From: Ceratothoa steindachneri
Lineage: Eukaryota; Arthropoda; Malacostraca; Isopoda; Cymothoidae
Reading direction: 5' to 3'
Length of the DNA stretch: 64,000 nucleotides
Assembly: GCA_963969495.1 (NCBI GenBank)
Contig: OZ018321.1
Location: forward strand, 122,609,521 to 122,673,520
In this document: positions 25,440-38,027 of the stretch, piece by piece
How positions within the stretch are numbered: the first letter of the stretch is position 1
Layout of the letters: each line of letters opens with the position of its first letter
Notes under the pieces: generated by a model
Told to the model about the DNA's origin: nothing
Seen by the model: the letters and a program-made list of their open reading frames with translations, nothing else
Databases searched by the model: none
Made by a program: the position numbers and the translations under genes

Positions 25440-26690
25440 GGTACAGTCGACAGATGGAATTAAAAAAAAACATCCCGATTATAGTTTGCGTCATTAAAGG
25501 AATAAATATGGAAGACTTTCTTTCACCCACTTGGTTTTGGCCGTTGCCTTTAGATGACTAAAAATCACGTCGTTCGATATCTCCTCACGAGAGGTGAATC
25601 TGTCAATAGAGGTCTCTGTCTCTCACTCGCAAATTTGGCTATCTTCAAAATGATGCATATTTGGGTTGTCGTCATCTAAGTAATACGTATGTGTCTGTAA
25701 CGTACTCTCCTTTCCTTCGTGTTTGTTATTACTGGACTGGCTATAAAGGGCTATAATGAGCTTTCCATGAGTTGTCGGTTGTGGTCTTTAAAGTTCAGAC
25801 TCTGGGAGGTGTCTCTTATGTCTCGTATGATTGCGAAAATTATCATTAGTTGAATGCCTCTGGGCCATCCGTCCGTCCGTTCAGAGCGGGGCTGTCGTCT
25901 TTGCCGGCTTGCGAGTGTAGCTTTTATCTTTAATGAATACACTATGTAGGTTATGGTTGGTTATTCCCTCTTGAGTGTGACTGTCATGTCTAAGTCATTG
26001 GTTATGGAGTCTTACTTTCCACGTCCTGAGTGTCATTGTCTTCTTTAAATAAGTGACCATGGGGCAACTGTTGGGTTTAGAAAAATTATTTCAGGTGAGT
26101 AGTAATGCGCATTTCCCTTTTATCTAGCCTCTGAGTTATTTACTTGTGACATACATGTTTCAGATACGTTCACCTTCCCTAATTTAAGAATTTGCATTGT
26201 CTAAAAGTTCATGAATATATTGGGGAGAGTTTTCCCATCGGATTTGGTTTTATGTTAAGTAAATGAATATATAAACTATACTTTTATAATTTTTGTTTCA
26301 TATGTTTATTTCTGTTCTTTATATTTTTATATTTCCGCATTGAGAAATATCTATTTAAAATATTAATGAAAGAACAAATATTTAAAGCACAAATATCCGA
26401 AATACAAATTTATTATTCTCATTACATTACAGTCATTCCCTTGTTGTTATTATTCAACCAATCAGTTATTTTTCATGTTCCTTCCATTGTAATTTCATCT
26501 CTTGCTCCCCGCAAAAGGATGTCGAAGTAACGCGAAAAACTAGATTATATACCTTCGCGACTCCAACATCGGCAGTAGCCGAGTTTGCCCTCCACCCTCA
26601 ATGTTTGCACTTTCTTTTAAAGTTCCTGCTTACAAACCTTCAGCAAGCGCCGAAACATCTGATCCCCTGGATTGCTACGCGATTCAATTG
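25440..26690 (+). repeat. Long dispersed repeat D, copy 1
   Basis: Similar in order and orientation to 40,330-43,110. Shared blocks include CATTAAAGGAATA.ATATGGA, CAGACTCTGGGAGGTGTCTCTTA, TTCACCTTCCCTAA, TTTGGTTTTATGTTAAGTA, CATCTCTTGCTCC against CATCTCTTTCTCT, and GGATGTCGAAGTAA. This copy lacks the mariner found in copy 2. No coding motif was seen; the family is unknown. Confidence 0.75.
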
Positions 26691-28799
26691 CAAGTAGACC
26701 CAAATGGAAGAATATCAATAGAAAATAAAGCATACAATGGAGGTAGCATTGCTTAACAAATAAACGAACTTTGGCGCGCGGAGAAGATTAGCCCCTAAAA
26801 TGGAGAGATTAAGAGATGGCGAATAATTACGAACAAAGCCAGTCGAAAGCAGTTCAAGAGACATCCAGGGATTCACATAGACCATTAAAATGACGGCGTA
26901 ATCGACAATATCTAGGCCTGTGTATAGAAGAAAAGGGAAGAAATGAAAAACTGCTGTGTCTATTAATTCAATGGTGATCAGTGGCGCTCTAACGTGGAGA
27001 TTTAGCCCATTTCCCAGTCTTTGAACCACACTAAAGGACTTTCTGAATCTTCACTAGAAGCATAGAGAGGTGCAAAAGTTGAGATACGGTGTCTTATATC
27101 GTGGAATTTATTTGTGTCTAGGACTGCTTTCTTTAGAAAAGAGTAAACAGTAGTATGTTTGAAGATTTAAGGAATGAAACACGCAGTGAATATGTTTTCT
27201 GCCAGAAAAAAACATAAGAACGAAATTCTAATAGGGTTGTAGTCGCAAAAGAGATTAGTTTCGGGTGTGGAGTTGGGGTAAGGAACACATGGCTAAGTTT
27301 GCGACAGAGGGACTATTGTCTATAGGAGGATTGCAAAGGAACAAGAGACAAGAAAGAAAATTGAATGGTTGCCGTGAATTGTTTTATTCTAAGAAAGAGT
27401 AGCCACCATATGCTCTATACATTCATAATTTAAATGGTTTGGCATCTCTCTGTGACTAAGGCGTAGACTAGGTAAATAGCAGCCGTGCACTTGAGCTGAT
27501 TAAATCAAGCATATATCACTAATACATTGGGAAATGTCAAAGACAAAACAAATATGTAAGTAGGGCTGTATTGAGGTCAATACACGAGAAAACAAATTCC
27601 GGGAGATAAAAAGATTAAAGGAAGCCAGTGAGATTAGAATTTGGAACCAGTAGGGCAAGATAGAAGGCTCAGTTTTGATGCAAGAAAGCTGTGATAGTAG
27701 AATCTAATAGTATTTTGAAACCAAAGACTCGATGCCACGTGAACATATAAGTACTACTTGGTTATAAAATTCTAATAAATATCCATCAATGAGCCAGTTT
27801 TACTGTTGCTTTGAAATGAATAATAGCAAACAACGATGTCTAGGATATCATCGAGGTGGTTGGTGGAGAACGAAATTTAGTGAGAGGAACAGATCTAAGC
27901 ATGCATACGAAATGAATCCTTCGAGGCAAGAGCAAATTAAGCTCTTTTAACCAATTATGTATTCTTGGCTCATGGTTTGTTGTATCCTAGAAAGAACGAA
28001 TAGAATATCATTTTTTGTGTGGCAGAAAGTTCCTTTTTCTTATTCATAGTCCCTTTTTAATGTCGCTAGGGATTTTCATTACTTAGAAATTTTTTACTTA
28101 ATACTTTTGTCTCTATTGTATGAAAGATATAGAAGTAACAGTGAAACTATATATCTCACGATAGTATTCAGTTGCTATTCCAAATTCAGTGGGTCAGTGG
28201 CTTTGTTCTTCTCTTTGTGGTCAATTTAAAATTTATTGTGACACATTTATTTACTATATATTTTGCAACCGTGGAATATTATTACCTCAAACTTAAGCTA
28301 TATTTTCTGCTTGATTTAATTATTTATTCATCTCCAGACAAATTACTTAATGTCGAAGAATGCTATTTTTGTTGTTTTAAGGAAGAGCCAGTCTCAAACA
28401 CGTAAGAATTTAGTGAACGCACAGAAATTATCCCCAAATAAACATATATTTTAAATTTAACAATTTACTACACAAGAAAACATGAACCACAGAAATACTA
28501 CGAATTTAAATACACAATAATGACTTCAATAAGTTTTTAAGTAAGGCTTTTTACCTTGATCTTATAATGTTGGTTAACTCGCTAATAACTTCAATATAAA
28601 AGAAATAGGCTAATTGTCTCTACTGGAGTTTAAATACCTTGGTTGTTCTGGCGGCGGGTTTGAGTCTGACCTTGAACTCAATGAGCCCAGACACCTGAGG
28701 AATTGGATGGGTTCTTTGACGCGTACCTCAACCAGATTGTTGGCGGTGGACAGGATGACTTAGCAGTCACAAGGGACTTTTTCGAGTGTGGCAAATGGA
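26691..28799. other. Unassigned AT-rich stretch
   Basis: Contains a hydrophobic minus-strand frame at 26,715-27,029 that I do not recognise and do not regard as supported coding. Confidence 0.35.
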
Positions 28800-29740
28800 G
28801 GAGGTCACATGGTATTCGGAGGGAGGGTCTTCTTCAAGTCCGAAAACTATCACGGTGCTTTAGGATGCACCAGAACAGGCAGGATCTCTCTGACGAGAGT
28901 AAGTTGAACTTGGTTCTTAAACCAAGTTAATTAAGAGTTCGGTGTGACCACCGGGTAACTGACTCGAGGAAGAGCTTTTTCTTCTTTGTTTCGAAATTTC
29001 TTAAAGTCGAGGACTATCACGGTGCTTTGTGCTACACCAAGATAGTAGGGGGTAGTGGGGTTCCCTGAGGAGAATCAGTTGAACTTGTTTCCTGAGGCAA
29101 GTTAACTTAGAGTTGGTGTGATCAACAGGTAATGGCCTTGAGGGGGGGTCTTCTTCAAGGGCGAGGACCATCCCTGGGCTTTAATATGCACCAGAATAGG
29201 AGGACTCTCTCTGACAAGAGTAAGTTGAACTTGAACAATTTAACTTAAAGTTCGATTCGATAACCAGGGACTAGCTCAAGGATGTGCTGTTTCTTAGTCC
29301 CCTTGGTAGGCCGGCCTCTCTTGCCGGGGACTTCGTAGCCTCGTTGGCTCACGGATTCTATATCGTTTTTCTCAAGTGTTTTGTATTTATACCTCGTTAC
29401 CCCACTGGGGTAGTAGTAGGAGGGGGGGGCTTGTGGACTGGCCGCAAGAGGGTTCTTACTACAACGGTTTTTATCAGCAAGTCTTCCCTCTGGTCCAGCT
29501 GACCCTTCGAGCTTGAGAGAAACGCGTCTCCAATTTCGTACTTGAGGTGAAATTGAATTTACACTCGTAGTGAAGGTCTTGCAGTTTAAACCGTTTTGCT
29601 TTTCATAGGAACGAGTAGCGAGGGGCTGTGGTTACGAGATTGACTCAAGGTACCTGGCCTGGATGTTTTTGCGCTCCACGTCCCGTGTCTCAACTGGGAG
29701 AGAAGGGAGAGAGTCGATTCTCCTACACTTAACACCAAAT
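28800..29740 (+). repeat. Long dispersed repeat R, copy 1, with internal tandem units
   Basis: Colinear with 56,120-57,135. The left part has three diverged units of about 150-170 bp, each with TCTCTCTGACGAGAG-like, GTTGAACTTG..., AACCAAGTTAA and GGTGTGACCACCGGGTAAC-like blocks; the second and third units are worn. The right part is single copy and shares ACCCCACTGGGGTAG-like and GAGAGAAACGCGTCTCCA-like blocks. Regular short palindromes suggest regulatory subrepeats, as in an LTR, but no element boundary was found. Confidence 0.75.
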
Positions 29741-31864
29741 TTTGTTTTTGTAATCCTCCATATAATTTATTACTTACTGATAGACTCAAGGATGTTCAAT
29801 TCCACTTTGCTCGGTAATCATTATTTTCATTAATTCACAGGTCTCTAATATCTTCTATTTCCCTCAGAGGATATGCAGTTTTAGAATAAATTAATATATG
29901 TATAGAAAAGAGTTTGTAAATAAACAAACTAAAATTGTAAAATTGTTTGATGTCTCTATCAAATTAAAGCCAACGTTTGTCACTAAATGCAATAATAAAT
30001 AGAAAGTATGAATAAAATTCCATTTATCGGTCTTATTTCGTGATTTAATAATAAGTTGATGGAATATATAAATCAAATTGTGAGAATATTTAATTGATTG
30101 AATATATGTGTGAATTTGAAACGAAATGAAAATTTTTCCTCTATTGCCCATGATTTATTAAGAGCGCATACACGAACAAAAGTACGAGAAATTAGAGAAA
30201 ACAAAGGTTCAGTACAGCTTTCTCGCATATATTGCGAGTATTATATTTTTTATACTTATTTTGTGTTGGAGTCAAGTGCAAATGGCATAAGGTCATGATA
30301 AATAATGAAGTGACGAATTTTACCTGTATTATCCATAGCTGGACTATATAATCCACTGTAAACTCATTCTAAAAGCCATTGTAAAATTATTGAAAATGAA
30401 GTTTGTAATGTCTCTAGATTCTTTATTCATTTATCAAATCTTTTAGATTTCAAAACTAGATTGAATTTTTTTATGACTCATTGGTTCGACCATATTAATC
30501 AAGATTTCGTTTAAATGACGCTTCTCAAATAATAGGAATCTTGAAAAATCATTGTAAAGTGGCAGGAGCTTAGTTTAACAGCGCTCATGACTCATGTGAT
30601 TGGATATTGATATGAATATTGGTGAAATAAACCTTTAAATCTCTTTAAAAAGAGAGAAACTTTGAAATAGTTGAAAAACTATGGAAATTTGAGAAATAAA
30701 GACCAAATGAAAAGTAGAGTGTTTGGCAAAAAATATTGTCTTGAAAATGCGAAATGTGAAAGGCTTTATAAATAAAAGCATTCTTGGCTAAATTTAGTAA
30801 GAATTTGGTGTATCGGAGATGTTGTAACAAGCCAAATACATCTCAAACCTATTAAAATTATTCTAGTAGATGTTATAAACTCAAATATAAGGACTTAAGA
30901 AAAATTTAACAGGTTGACGATTTGTAAAATAAATTTGGAAAATAGTCTATCTCAGTGTTACTCAACTTATGGGACGCGTGGCTAAAATGGCACGCTTGCG
31001 AACTTTTGGTCCGCGAGGTAAGGGTAGTATTAATAAATGAGAGTCTAAAATTTTGTATATGAATTAAAATTTCCTCTACTAAAATGTCCACTGCAATCAT
31101 TTTGACTCCTCTTGAATGTTCACCTGAATCCTTGCTATTTGCTATGGCACGTAGAATGGAATACTTTCTTGACTCTTAATCACTTAGTGTTTAACATTCT
31201 TATATAATAGGCGTTTTAACCAAACAATTATAAACACTATTTTCTTCAAATTCATGTCGGATGCCCAAGGGAGTAATTTTGATTCCATATATAATTGAAC
31301 TGTAGAACGTTACCTATTATGGTCAATACAATTTATTTTGAACATCATTCATCCAAATGCTTCCAAGCCCAACTCTTTATTCTGAGTGAGTCACACTGTC
31401 CCAGCCCAATACCGTCACTCCTTACGTGACTCCCTCCCAACGCTCGCTATGACTGATTGGTAACATCTCGTAGTTTAATATGTCAACTAAATGTGTCTCG
31501 ACGTGTAACAGATTTCTACAATAGATGATCATTCTATGAAATTATGTCGCTCAGGAAAGGAATTAGAACACAGTAAATGCTTTCATTTTGGAATAAAATT
31601 GCAGAAGCCTTATCTAAATATGGAGATAAACGTGAATTTGATTCTAAACCTTTTGTTCCTGCCTGACTAGAATCAAGTTTTTCTAAAAGTGAAGACGATG
31701 AGCTAAAAGAACACTCTGGTAACAATGTATTATTTTATTGTCCTTTACAAATGAAGAAGCATATCTATATATTTTATAAATATAGTGTAATATATAATAC
31801 CTGAAATAAAATTAGAATATCGCATAGAATCATATTGATTCGAGGGGGGCGCCCTAAAAAATAT
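29741..31864. other. Unassigned; hAT-like terminal sequence at about 30.95 kb
   Basis: Mostly AT-rich. At 30,952 the sequence CAGTGTTACTCAAC, followed by a GC-rich patch ending GGTCCGCGAGG, resembles the CAGTGGTTCTCAAC terminal repeats of hAT elements. I found no opposing end or 8-bp duplication. Confidence 0.3.
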
Positions 31865-33175
31865 CCTTGTGAAAAAAACACTTAGAAGACAAAGAAATGA
31901 AGATGAACCTGCTTGTTGCTCATGATGGAAAAGGATGGAGTAAAATTGCATCAAACTCACAGTCATTTGGTATGCCTGCAGAGTGAAATATTCTGAGGGA
32001 AGGCTCTGGTATACAGGGCATCCATATAGAATCGAAATTGCTGGTAGTCCTCTAAGTGCATAGAGATTACTCATTGAAAAATTTTATTGCAGCACATTAG
32101 GAAATATTTAATCGCCGAATCATAAAAGGAGACTGGAAATCTGGAGTTCAGTTTTATTGCTGACGAGATAGAAGCATTTATAAATGTTAAGTACGTACGA
32201 GGGAAAGCAGGGGCAAATGATGGGACTTAGCACGGTATCGTTATGTAGCCAGGCTATCTCAAGGGATCGATTCTGTAAAATAGTTAGATTCCTTCAATTT
32301 AGTCATAATTACCTCAAACCTTAAGAGTACAGACTGAAAATTTACTCTAATCTCAGTGGTTTGGTTTAGGTTCATTGAAACTATATTTCTGCTTTCAAAC
32401 GTAGAGTTTTCATTAAAGATGATGATAAAGTTTTTTTCGAGTAAGTCTAGATGTTCCTAAACTCAGTTTTTTGCTTCAAAACCTAATAAGTGCTGGTTAG
32501 CTTTTGAAAAAGAAAGCAAATATCTGGTGAATATGTTTCCTTAGGTTGGTAAGGATAAGTCTCTTTCCGCAGATGAACGAGTTTCTGATAATGTTGTTAT
32601 GTGCCTGATGGAATCTCTTCTGAATAAAGAAAAAAAATTAACAACAAATAACTATTTTACATCTCTGAAGCTTACTAAGCAACTGAAGATGAAAGGAAAA
32701 AGGCTACTAAAAGCAATCTATAATATTAGGATGGAAATACCCATTGTACTAAGAAACAAGCAAAAAGAGCTCTTCTCAACTAAAATTCATAGGTCTGATG
32801 ATATAACAGTAAAGTGTTATATATGTGAGGCTGAAAAAAAAGTCGGTCTACTTAGCACTCTCCACGAAGTTTTCTCCTAGACCATAATACAAATAAAACA
32901 CCAGAAATATTCAAATATTATAGTAAAACTAAATAAGGAGTCGATTTGGTAGACCAAATGGTGAAAGGGAATAGGAGGTGGCTTGTTCATTTTTGCCAAA
33001 ATATTAGGAACTAGCTTCTATAAATACGTGGATCATTAACAAGGCAAACACTAACAAGAAAAGTTCAAGACGAGCATTCCGTAATGGTTGGCATAGGAGT
33101 TAGCTGAGCCATACATGCAGTCAAAGAGTGAAGATGATAACACAGGAGCGCCCCAAATGTACTTTCAAGTGATGA
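31865..33175 (+). pseudogene. piggyBac transposase, copy 2 (different subfamily)
   Basis: Read through breaks: GWSKIASNSQSFGMPAE and NILREGSGIQG near 31,900-32,000; FIADEIEAFINVKYVRGKAG (about 32,150); KYLVNMFP and VGKDKSLSADERVSDNVV; then the open frame 32,599-32,880 with MESLLNKEKKL, TTNNYFTSLKLTKQL and LSTLHE; and finally GVDLVDQM-like sequence at about 32,940. This is the order of a DDE_Tnp_1_7 transposase. The second catalytic Asp (usual DNYFTS) is Asn (NNYFTS) and the third is not found at VKCYICEAEKKV, so the copy is inactive. It differs from the family at 16-20 and 35-37 kb. Confidence 0.75.
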
Positions 33176-33270
33176 CTTTGTAAGTACAAGTTCTGCTGAC
33201 CAAAGGTTGTGTGCTCTCACCTATTCTGATTTATTACCTTATGAACTTCAAAAATTTCAATAAATCTCAG

Positions 33271-33670
33271 CTAACCTTGAGAGGACTTTGGCAATTATAT
33301 CATTCGAAAGAGAATTTAAAACAACATAAGGGTTTCAAATTCATTTGAATCGGCTAAATAGTTATAACTTAATTTCACCGATGACAAAAGCCACAAGGGC
33401 CTATCAAAAGTCATCAGCCAAAAAAAAATGATTCCCGGACTAACCTTGGGAGGACTTTGGCAATTATACCATTCAAAAAAGAACATAAAACAACATATGG
33501 GTTTCAAATTTTGTTAAATACTCCCTAATACTTATGATGTTATTGCAACATAATTCTAATGCTAACCTTTTGAGGACTTTGGCACTTATTTTAATATTTA
33601 TAAAAGAATGTAAAACAACATAAGGGTTTCAAATTTTGTTAGAATCGGTCGAATAGTTATGATATTACCA
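33271..33670. repeat. Tandem repeat, three units
   Basis: Units start at 33,271, 33,440 and 33,562. Each begins CTAACCTT..GAGGACTTTGGCA and continues with AAACAACATAAGGGTTTCAAATT (allowing single changes). Units 1 and 3 continue with GAATCGGxxxAATAGTTAT; unit 2 is shortened there and unit 1 carries an extra spacer. Confidence 0.85.
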
Positions 33671-34989
33671 AAATAAAAAAAAGCAAAACGGGAATCGACC
33701 GACATAGTTAGATGTAGAGTCGCTCGCGACTAAAAACCGTGCTGTGGGTAACTGCATGAACTGCCCAAAAGTCAATCTGTTTAACATCTAAAGGTAAATG
33801 GGTGAAGACGGAATGTAATTTTTGTTTGTTTATCTGAACATATTTTTTAAAGAGTGTAATTAAATAATCTCAGCAATAATCATCAATAAATGTGATTTTT
33901 TTCCTTTTTACACACTGAACTACAATAAATAAAAATCAAATCTTAAAAAAACAGGCATAGAATGGAATACTGAACTAAATATGCAGGTACAATTGGATTT
34001 TTTTTAGCTAGAATAAGTTAGCACTCTTAAAAACAAAACAATGAAGGTGCAAAAATAACTCCAAGCGGGAATTCAAGGTGGTGATTAAGCCAGGCATCCT
34101 TCTGTTAAAGAAATATTTTAATAGAATGAAAACTAACTCAATGAAATTGTGATAAATAATAGAATATAATAAAAAAAAGGTGTGATGGAGTGTAAAAGGC
34201 TAGTGCATCCAGAGCACCAGTGAGAGGGTAACAGGGAAAAGAGGAGGAGGACAGAGAGAGGAAGAGGAAAGGGAGCGATAGTATAGCAAGAAACTAGTAG
34301 AAGATCAAACAGATGACCTAGGTGATCTTGAACCTACATCTAATACGTTGTGCTAATACCACGATGTGTATCATCCACCCACGTATATTTTTAGAGCCCA
34401 TTAAGAAAGACACTAACCAAGAATTAGGTGAGGAATGGAAAGAAGTTAGAGGCATGCGATGAGCCGCAAAATGCTTGGAGGTCAAGCTTATCTCTGTCCA
34501 TTTTAATTAGTTAGAAGTTAGGATTATAGTTATAGAGAAAGTACTCGTACATGAGATCCAGGTGTCTGTGCTTTCCGTTTTTGTAACCTAGTATTCTAGC
34601 TGTCTATTCTTGCATGTATGTTTTCCCTTTTATCTTTTCGTTTTCACATTTTCTGTTTCTCAGGGGTTTTTGTTATCCTTTCCTTTGACGCTTTGCCGTA
34701 TCTCTCTATCTGTTGCCACATACGGTGATATATCCTACCTGTTTTGTGTAGATGTCTTCTTCTTCTTCGTCCTCAGATACCTAAAACTTTAAATTATATA
34801 TTCTTTTTTAACATCAAGAACGGCACATAGTAGCACTTTTTAAAATATATATCCACTTTTGAAAAGCACCAACAAAAATGTGCCAATCTTCATCTTGCCT
34901 ATTGGAGACTGCTTCTAATTCAAATAAAGTTAGCCAAATCGGGTGGTGTTACCTCCCCATTATATTCAGAAGTAGGAAGAACTTTGCTC
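33671..34989. other. Unassigned AT-rich stretch
   Basis: No motif-bearing frame or repeat partner recognised. Confidence 0.4.
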
Positions 34990-37230
34990 AACAATAGACC
35001 ACCTGGTCTGTTCATTTAAACCCTTTAACTCACGAACACATAGATCCAAATTAAATGGGTGGAGGTTTTTCCATTTAGATACAATAATTTGTCTAACTTT
35101 AACAAATAATTTTCGTACTTTTTGTCGCAGAAAATATACAAAACGTAATATTTCTCAGCTGATGATTCATATGCTAACTCACTATGTAAACAACAAGTAA
35201 ATGAAGGAGGGAAGGAGAGCTATTTCATTGCATCTACCAAAATGTCCTGACTAAGGTAAGTTATTGTCTATCTATTGCTGCATATGCAACTTTGTACTTT
35301 GAATGATGGTTAAAATGACACATAAAACTTGTTTTTTGGGGTAAAATAATTCATTTCAGGGAAAACAAAATTCTGTTACTTTTAATATCATTTAAAATAT
35401 GATGCCCATTTAAATGGGCTCTACTGCAGCCTAAGTAGAATAATTGATCAAAATACTTTTTCACTTTCAATACTTATGTTACATCAATTTGTTTATAAGG
35501 GTCAGTATGTATATGAATATATATTTAAGATCCTAAACAAAGGTTTGTTTCTAATATATATAATAAATGGGTTTTTCTCAATTTACATGTATTCTAGGGT
35601 AAAACACCGGATCCTTTTTCTTGCTTTCCTTCTTATGGACATGTGTTTTCTCTTTCAGATCTCTAAGAGATTTTGAAGTGGCAGTCAACTACTTGTTTTC
35701 ATTATTAACGAGGAAAATGGACTAGGCATCGAAATTACTTTGGAATTTCCGGCAGGGGTAAGAATCTGATGTATACGACGATAGTGAGTATATAGCTGTT
35801 GTGGAGCAAGAAGATGCCCAATTGCTGGGAGCAAGACTTCTGGCACAACCTCCTCATATAAATCTGACAAAACAAAACAGTCACAGGAAGAGTTTTGGTG
35901 TTGATATTATGTAGCAGACCTTGGCTAAACTAGGAGAAAGAAGAAAAAACGCTCAAAGCCTGTCTAAAGGTCGAAGAAATGGGAATTTCAGATTTGTGAG
36001 AAGGTGATACTGAAGTTTGCATAAGGTACATAAATCATTTATAGAAAAATTGGCAGATGAAGAATTTACACCTGTGGACATATTCAGATACTTTGCTGCC
36101 AAGAAATTGAATGAGGTGATCAAGACAGATCATGCGAATCCTGCACTTTGTGGATAACTCAAATAAGCTTTTGGCTGATAAGATCTTTAAGATTCGTACT
36201 CTTTTAGAACATTTCCTAAAACTCTTCATGGATATCACTTAACAACTTTATATTTCTTGGTCTATATATAAAGCCATGCAGCCATTGTATGGGCGACATA
36301 GATTCAAACAATTCATTATACATAGAAAAGCCCGTGAGATTTGGCTACAAGTTTGGGGTTTATGCTCTCAATTTCCGCTTGTATTAAGAAAGAGACTCCT
36401 GGTTTGAGGATGAAATACCTGTGGGTAAATCTTTGCTCCCTCCATTGGCCAATGAAATTGTAGCCAAGGGTAGTACTGGATATGTTCAAAACATGGAACA
36501 ACACTGCCTCTTCTCCAGTATTTTCAGGGAAGCTAATATTAGTTTGACATATAGAATTCGTAAAAAAACAGAATGAAGGATCTCTCAGTTTCAGGCATCA
36601 AAAAGAGAAAGAGGAAGCAGAGCTGTTTCAGGAAAAAGAAATAAAGATTGCCTTTTGTGAATGGCAGACAACAACGCTGTTAGGGTGGAAACAAACAGAA
36701 ATCACAGTGCATCTCTCTAAATGGGCTAATGCAAACGGTTGTCAGCAAAGAAGAAAAAGTGGTAGTAATCCCTCCCCCAAACACTGTGAAGCTTTACAAC
36801 AAAGGAATTTAGAGGAGTAGATGTCTTTGTTCTGTTTAGGGGAAGTATAGAGTTTTATTTAGGAAGCGAGTGTGGTACACTTCTATTTTTCGCTTTCTGC
36901 TGAATGGCTCAATTGTACATGGGTGGATTCTATACAGAAAGATTCACGATGACTCACAGCTAGAGTCAATGTTCTGCTAAAACTATCAGAAAAACCTCGT
37001 AGACTTCTGTTTCTGTTTTCTCGAGCGAGTACGCTACAGCAGAACTGATCATTATATTATGATGGAAAATACTCAACAGCGGTGTGGTGTGTGTAAGAAG
37101 AATGTGAAGCCTAAGTGCTCCATAATGTGCTATGACACTGCACATCCAGTGCTTTGTTTTATAAAAACACATAGCTATGTATTTTTCAGTCAACTGATGT
37201 ATAAACCTATGTTAAAGCTCATATTATTGC
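34990..37230 (+). mobile_element. piggyBac element, copy 3 (same family as copy 1)
   Basis: Aligns along its length with the reverse complement of 16,440-20,200 minus the insert. Shared features include non-coding 5' sequence (CTCAGCTGATGATTCA, AGCTATTTCATTGC) and the transposase. A CCCATTTAAATGGG palindrome at about 35,405 has an inverted counterpart at about 37,553 in repeat Y, which may mark subterminal inverted repeats. Ends and TTAA sites were not fixed. Confidence 0.75.
35665..37150 (+). pseudogene. piggyBac transposase, copy 3
   Basis: Fragments in order: acidic N-terminus (ESDVYDDSEYIAVVEQEDAQ); FIEKLADEEFTPVDIF; LHFVDNSNKLLADKIFKIR; AMQPLYGRHRFKQFIIHRKA; ALCSQFPLV; GSIEFYLGSECGTLL; and a C-terminal RCGVCKKNVKPKC zinc-type motif at about 37,080. 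The first catalytic Asp (DE.M in copy 1) is lost, because the aligned text reads IYKAMQPLYGRH. About 200 bp present in copy 1 between the N-terminal part and LHFVDNS is missing. There are multiple stops. Confidence 0.72.
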
Positions 37231-37384
37231 TCTCATATAATATACAGTCATAATTTATTCGGTTCATGAATTTATACTTCAAAATATATACGACTAAGCT
37301 TTCCTGGAATTTTGTTTGACCTGCTAGGAATTTTATTATAGACTGCTAGGTTATATTTATGCAGCAGATTCCTGTAATAATTTC

Positions 37385-37700
37385 ATTATCTATACAATTT
37401 TTTTAAAATTATTCTCTCTAAAACAAATATATATTAAATGAGATGGTTTAACACATAATTTTACCATTTAATCCAGATCCATGAATTAATTTTATCATAT
37501 CAATGCACACTGATGAAAATTGAGTCACACCAAGAGAGACTGCTGTATAGAGCCCATTTAAATGGACCTGCTATATTTCTTTATTGGAGGGCCAAAATTG
37601 AAAGAAAAATGCCTAATTTCCAATTTTAGATCAAAATTGTGAAGTTTTATAAGAATTAACCAATTTGGATGATAAAGAAGAGTAGTCCGTGTTAACCTGT
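37385..37700 (+). repeat. Dispersed repeat Y, copy 2
   Basis: Inverted partner of 12,575-12,890. It follows piggyBac copy 3 and contains AGAGCCCATTTAAATGG, an inverted match to the palindrome block at 35.4 kb. Confidence 0.75.
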
Positions 37701-37958
37701 AATTCAAGTTCTTCTCTCTCGGTCAATTATTCATGAAATCTATTTGTAACTTATGACTTTTCATCATTACAATACATGCAAATTGAGGTTGAAATGGTTC
37801 AGAATTTTTTTTTCTAAATACCTATTAACTATGCTAAATCAGCTCTGAGTTTTCTACGGTATACAAACTTGAGCGTGAATCATCAGGCATTGCCTCCGAA
37901 ATGATTTGATATATTGGGATGACATGTTTATATTATTGTTTATATATTATATTATATA

Positions 37959-38027
<69 letters not shown>

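Noticed and set aside
26715..27029. Hydrophobic 104-codon minus-strand frame
   Set aside because: Membrane-like composition only; no family motif, no splice context and no paralogue seen.
28800..29300. Repeated subunits as a CRISPR-like array
   Set aside because: Units of 150-170 bp vary along their whole length and have no constant short repeat with unique spacers.
30952..31020. hAT-like terminal sequence as a full element
   Set aside because: No opposing end, no 8-bp duplication and no transposase nearby; kept only as a note.
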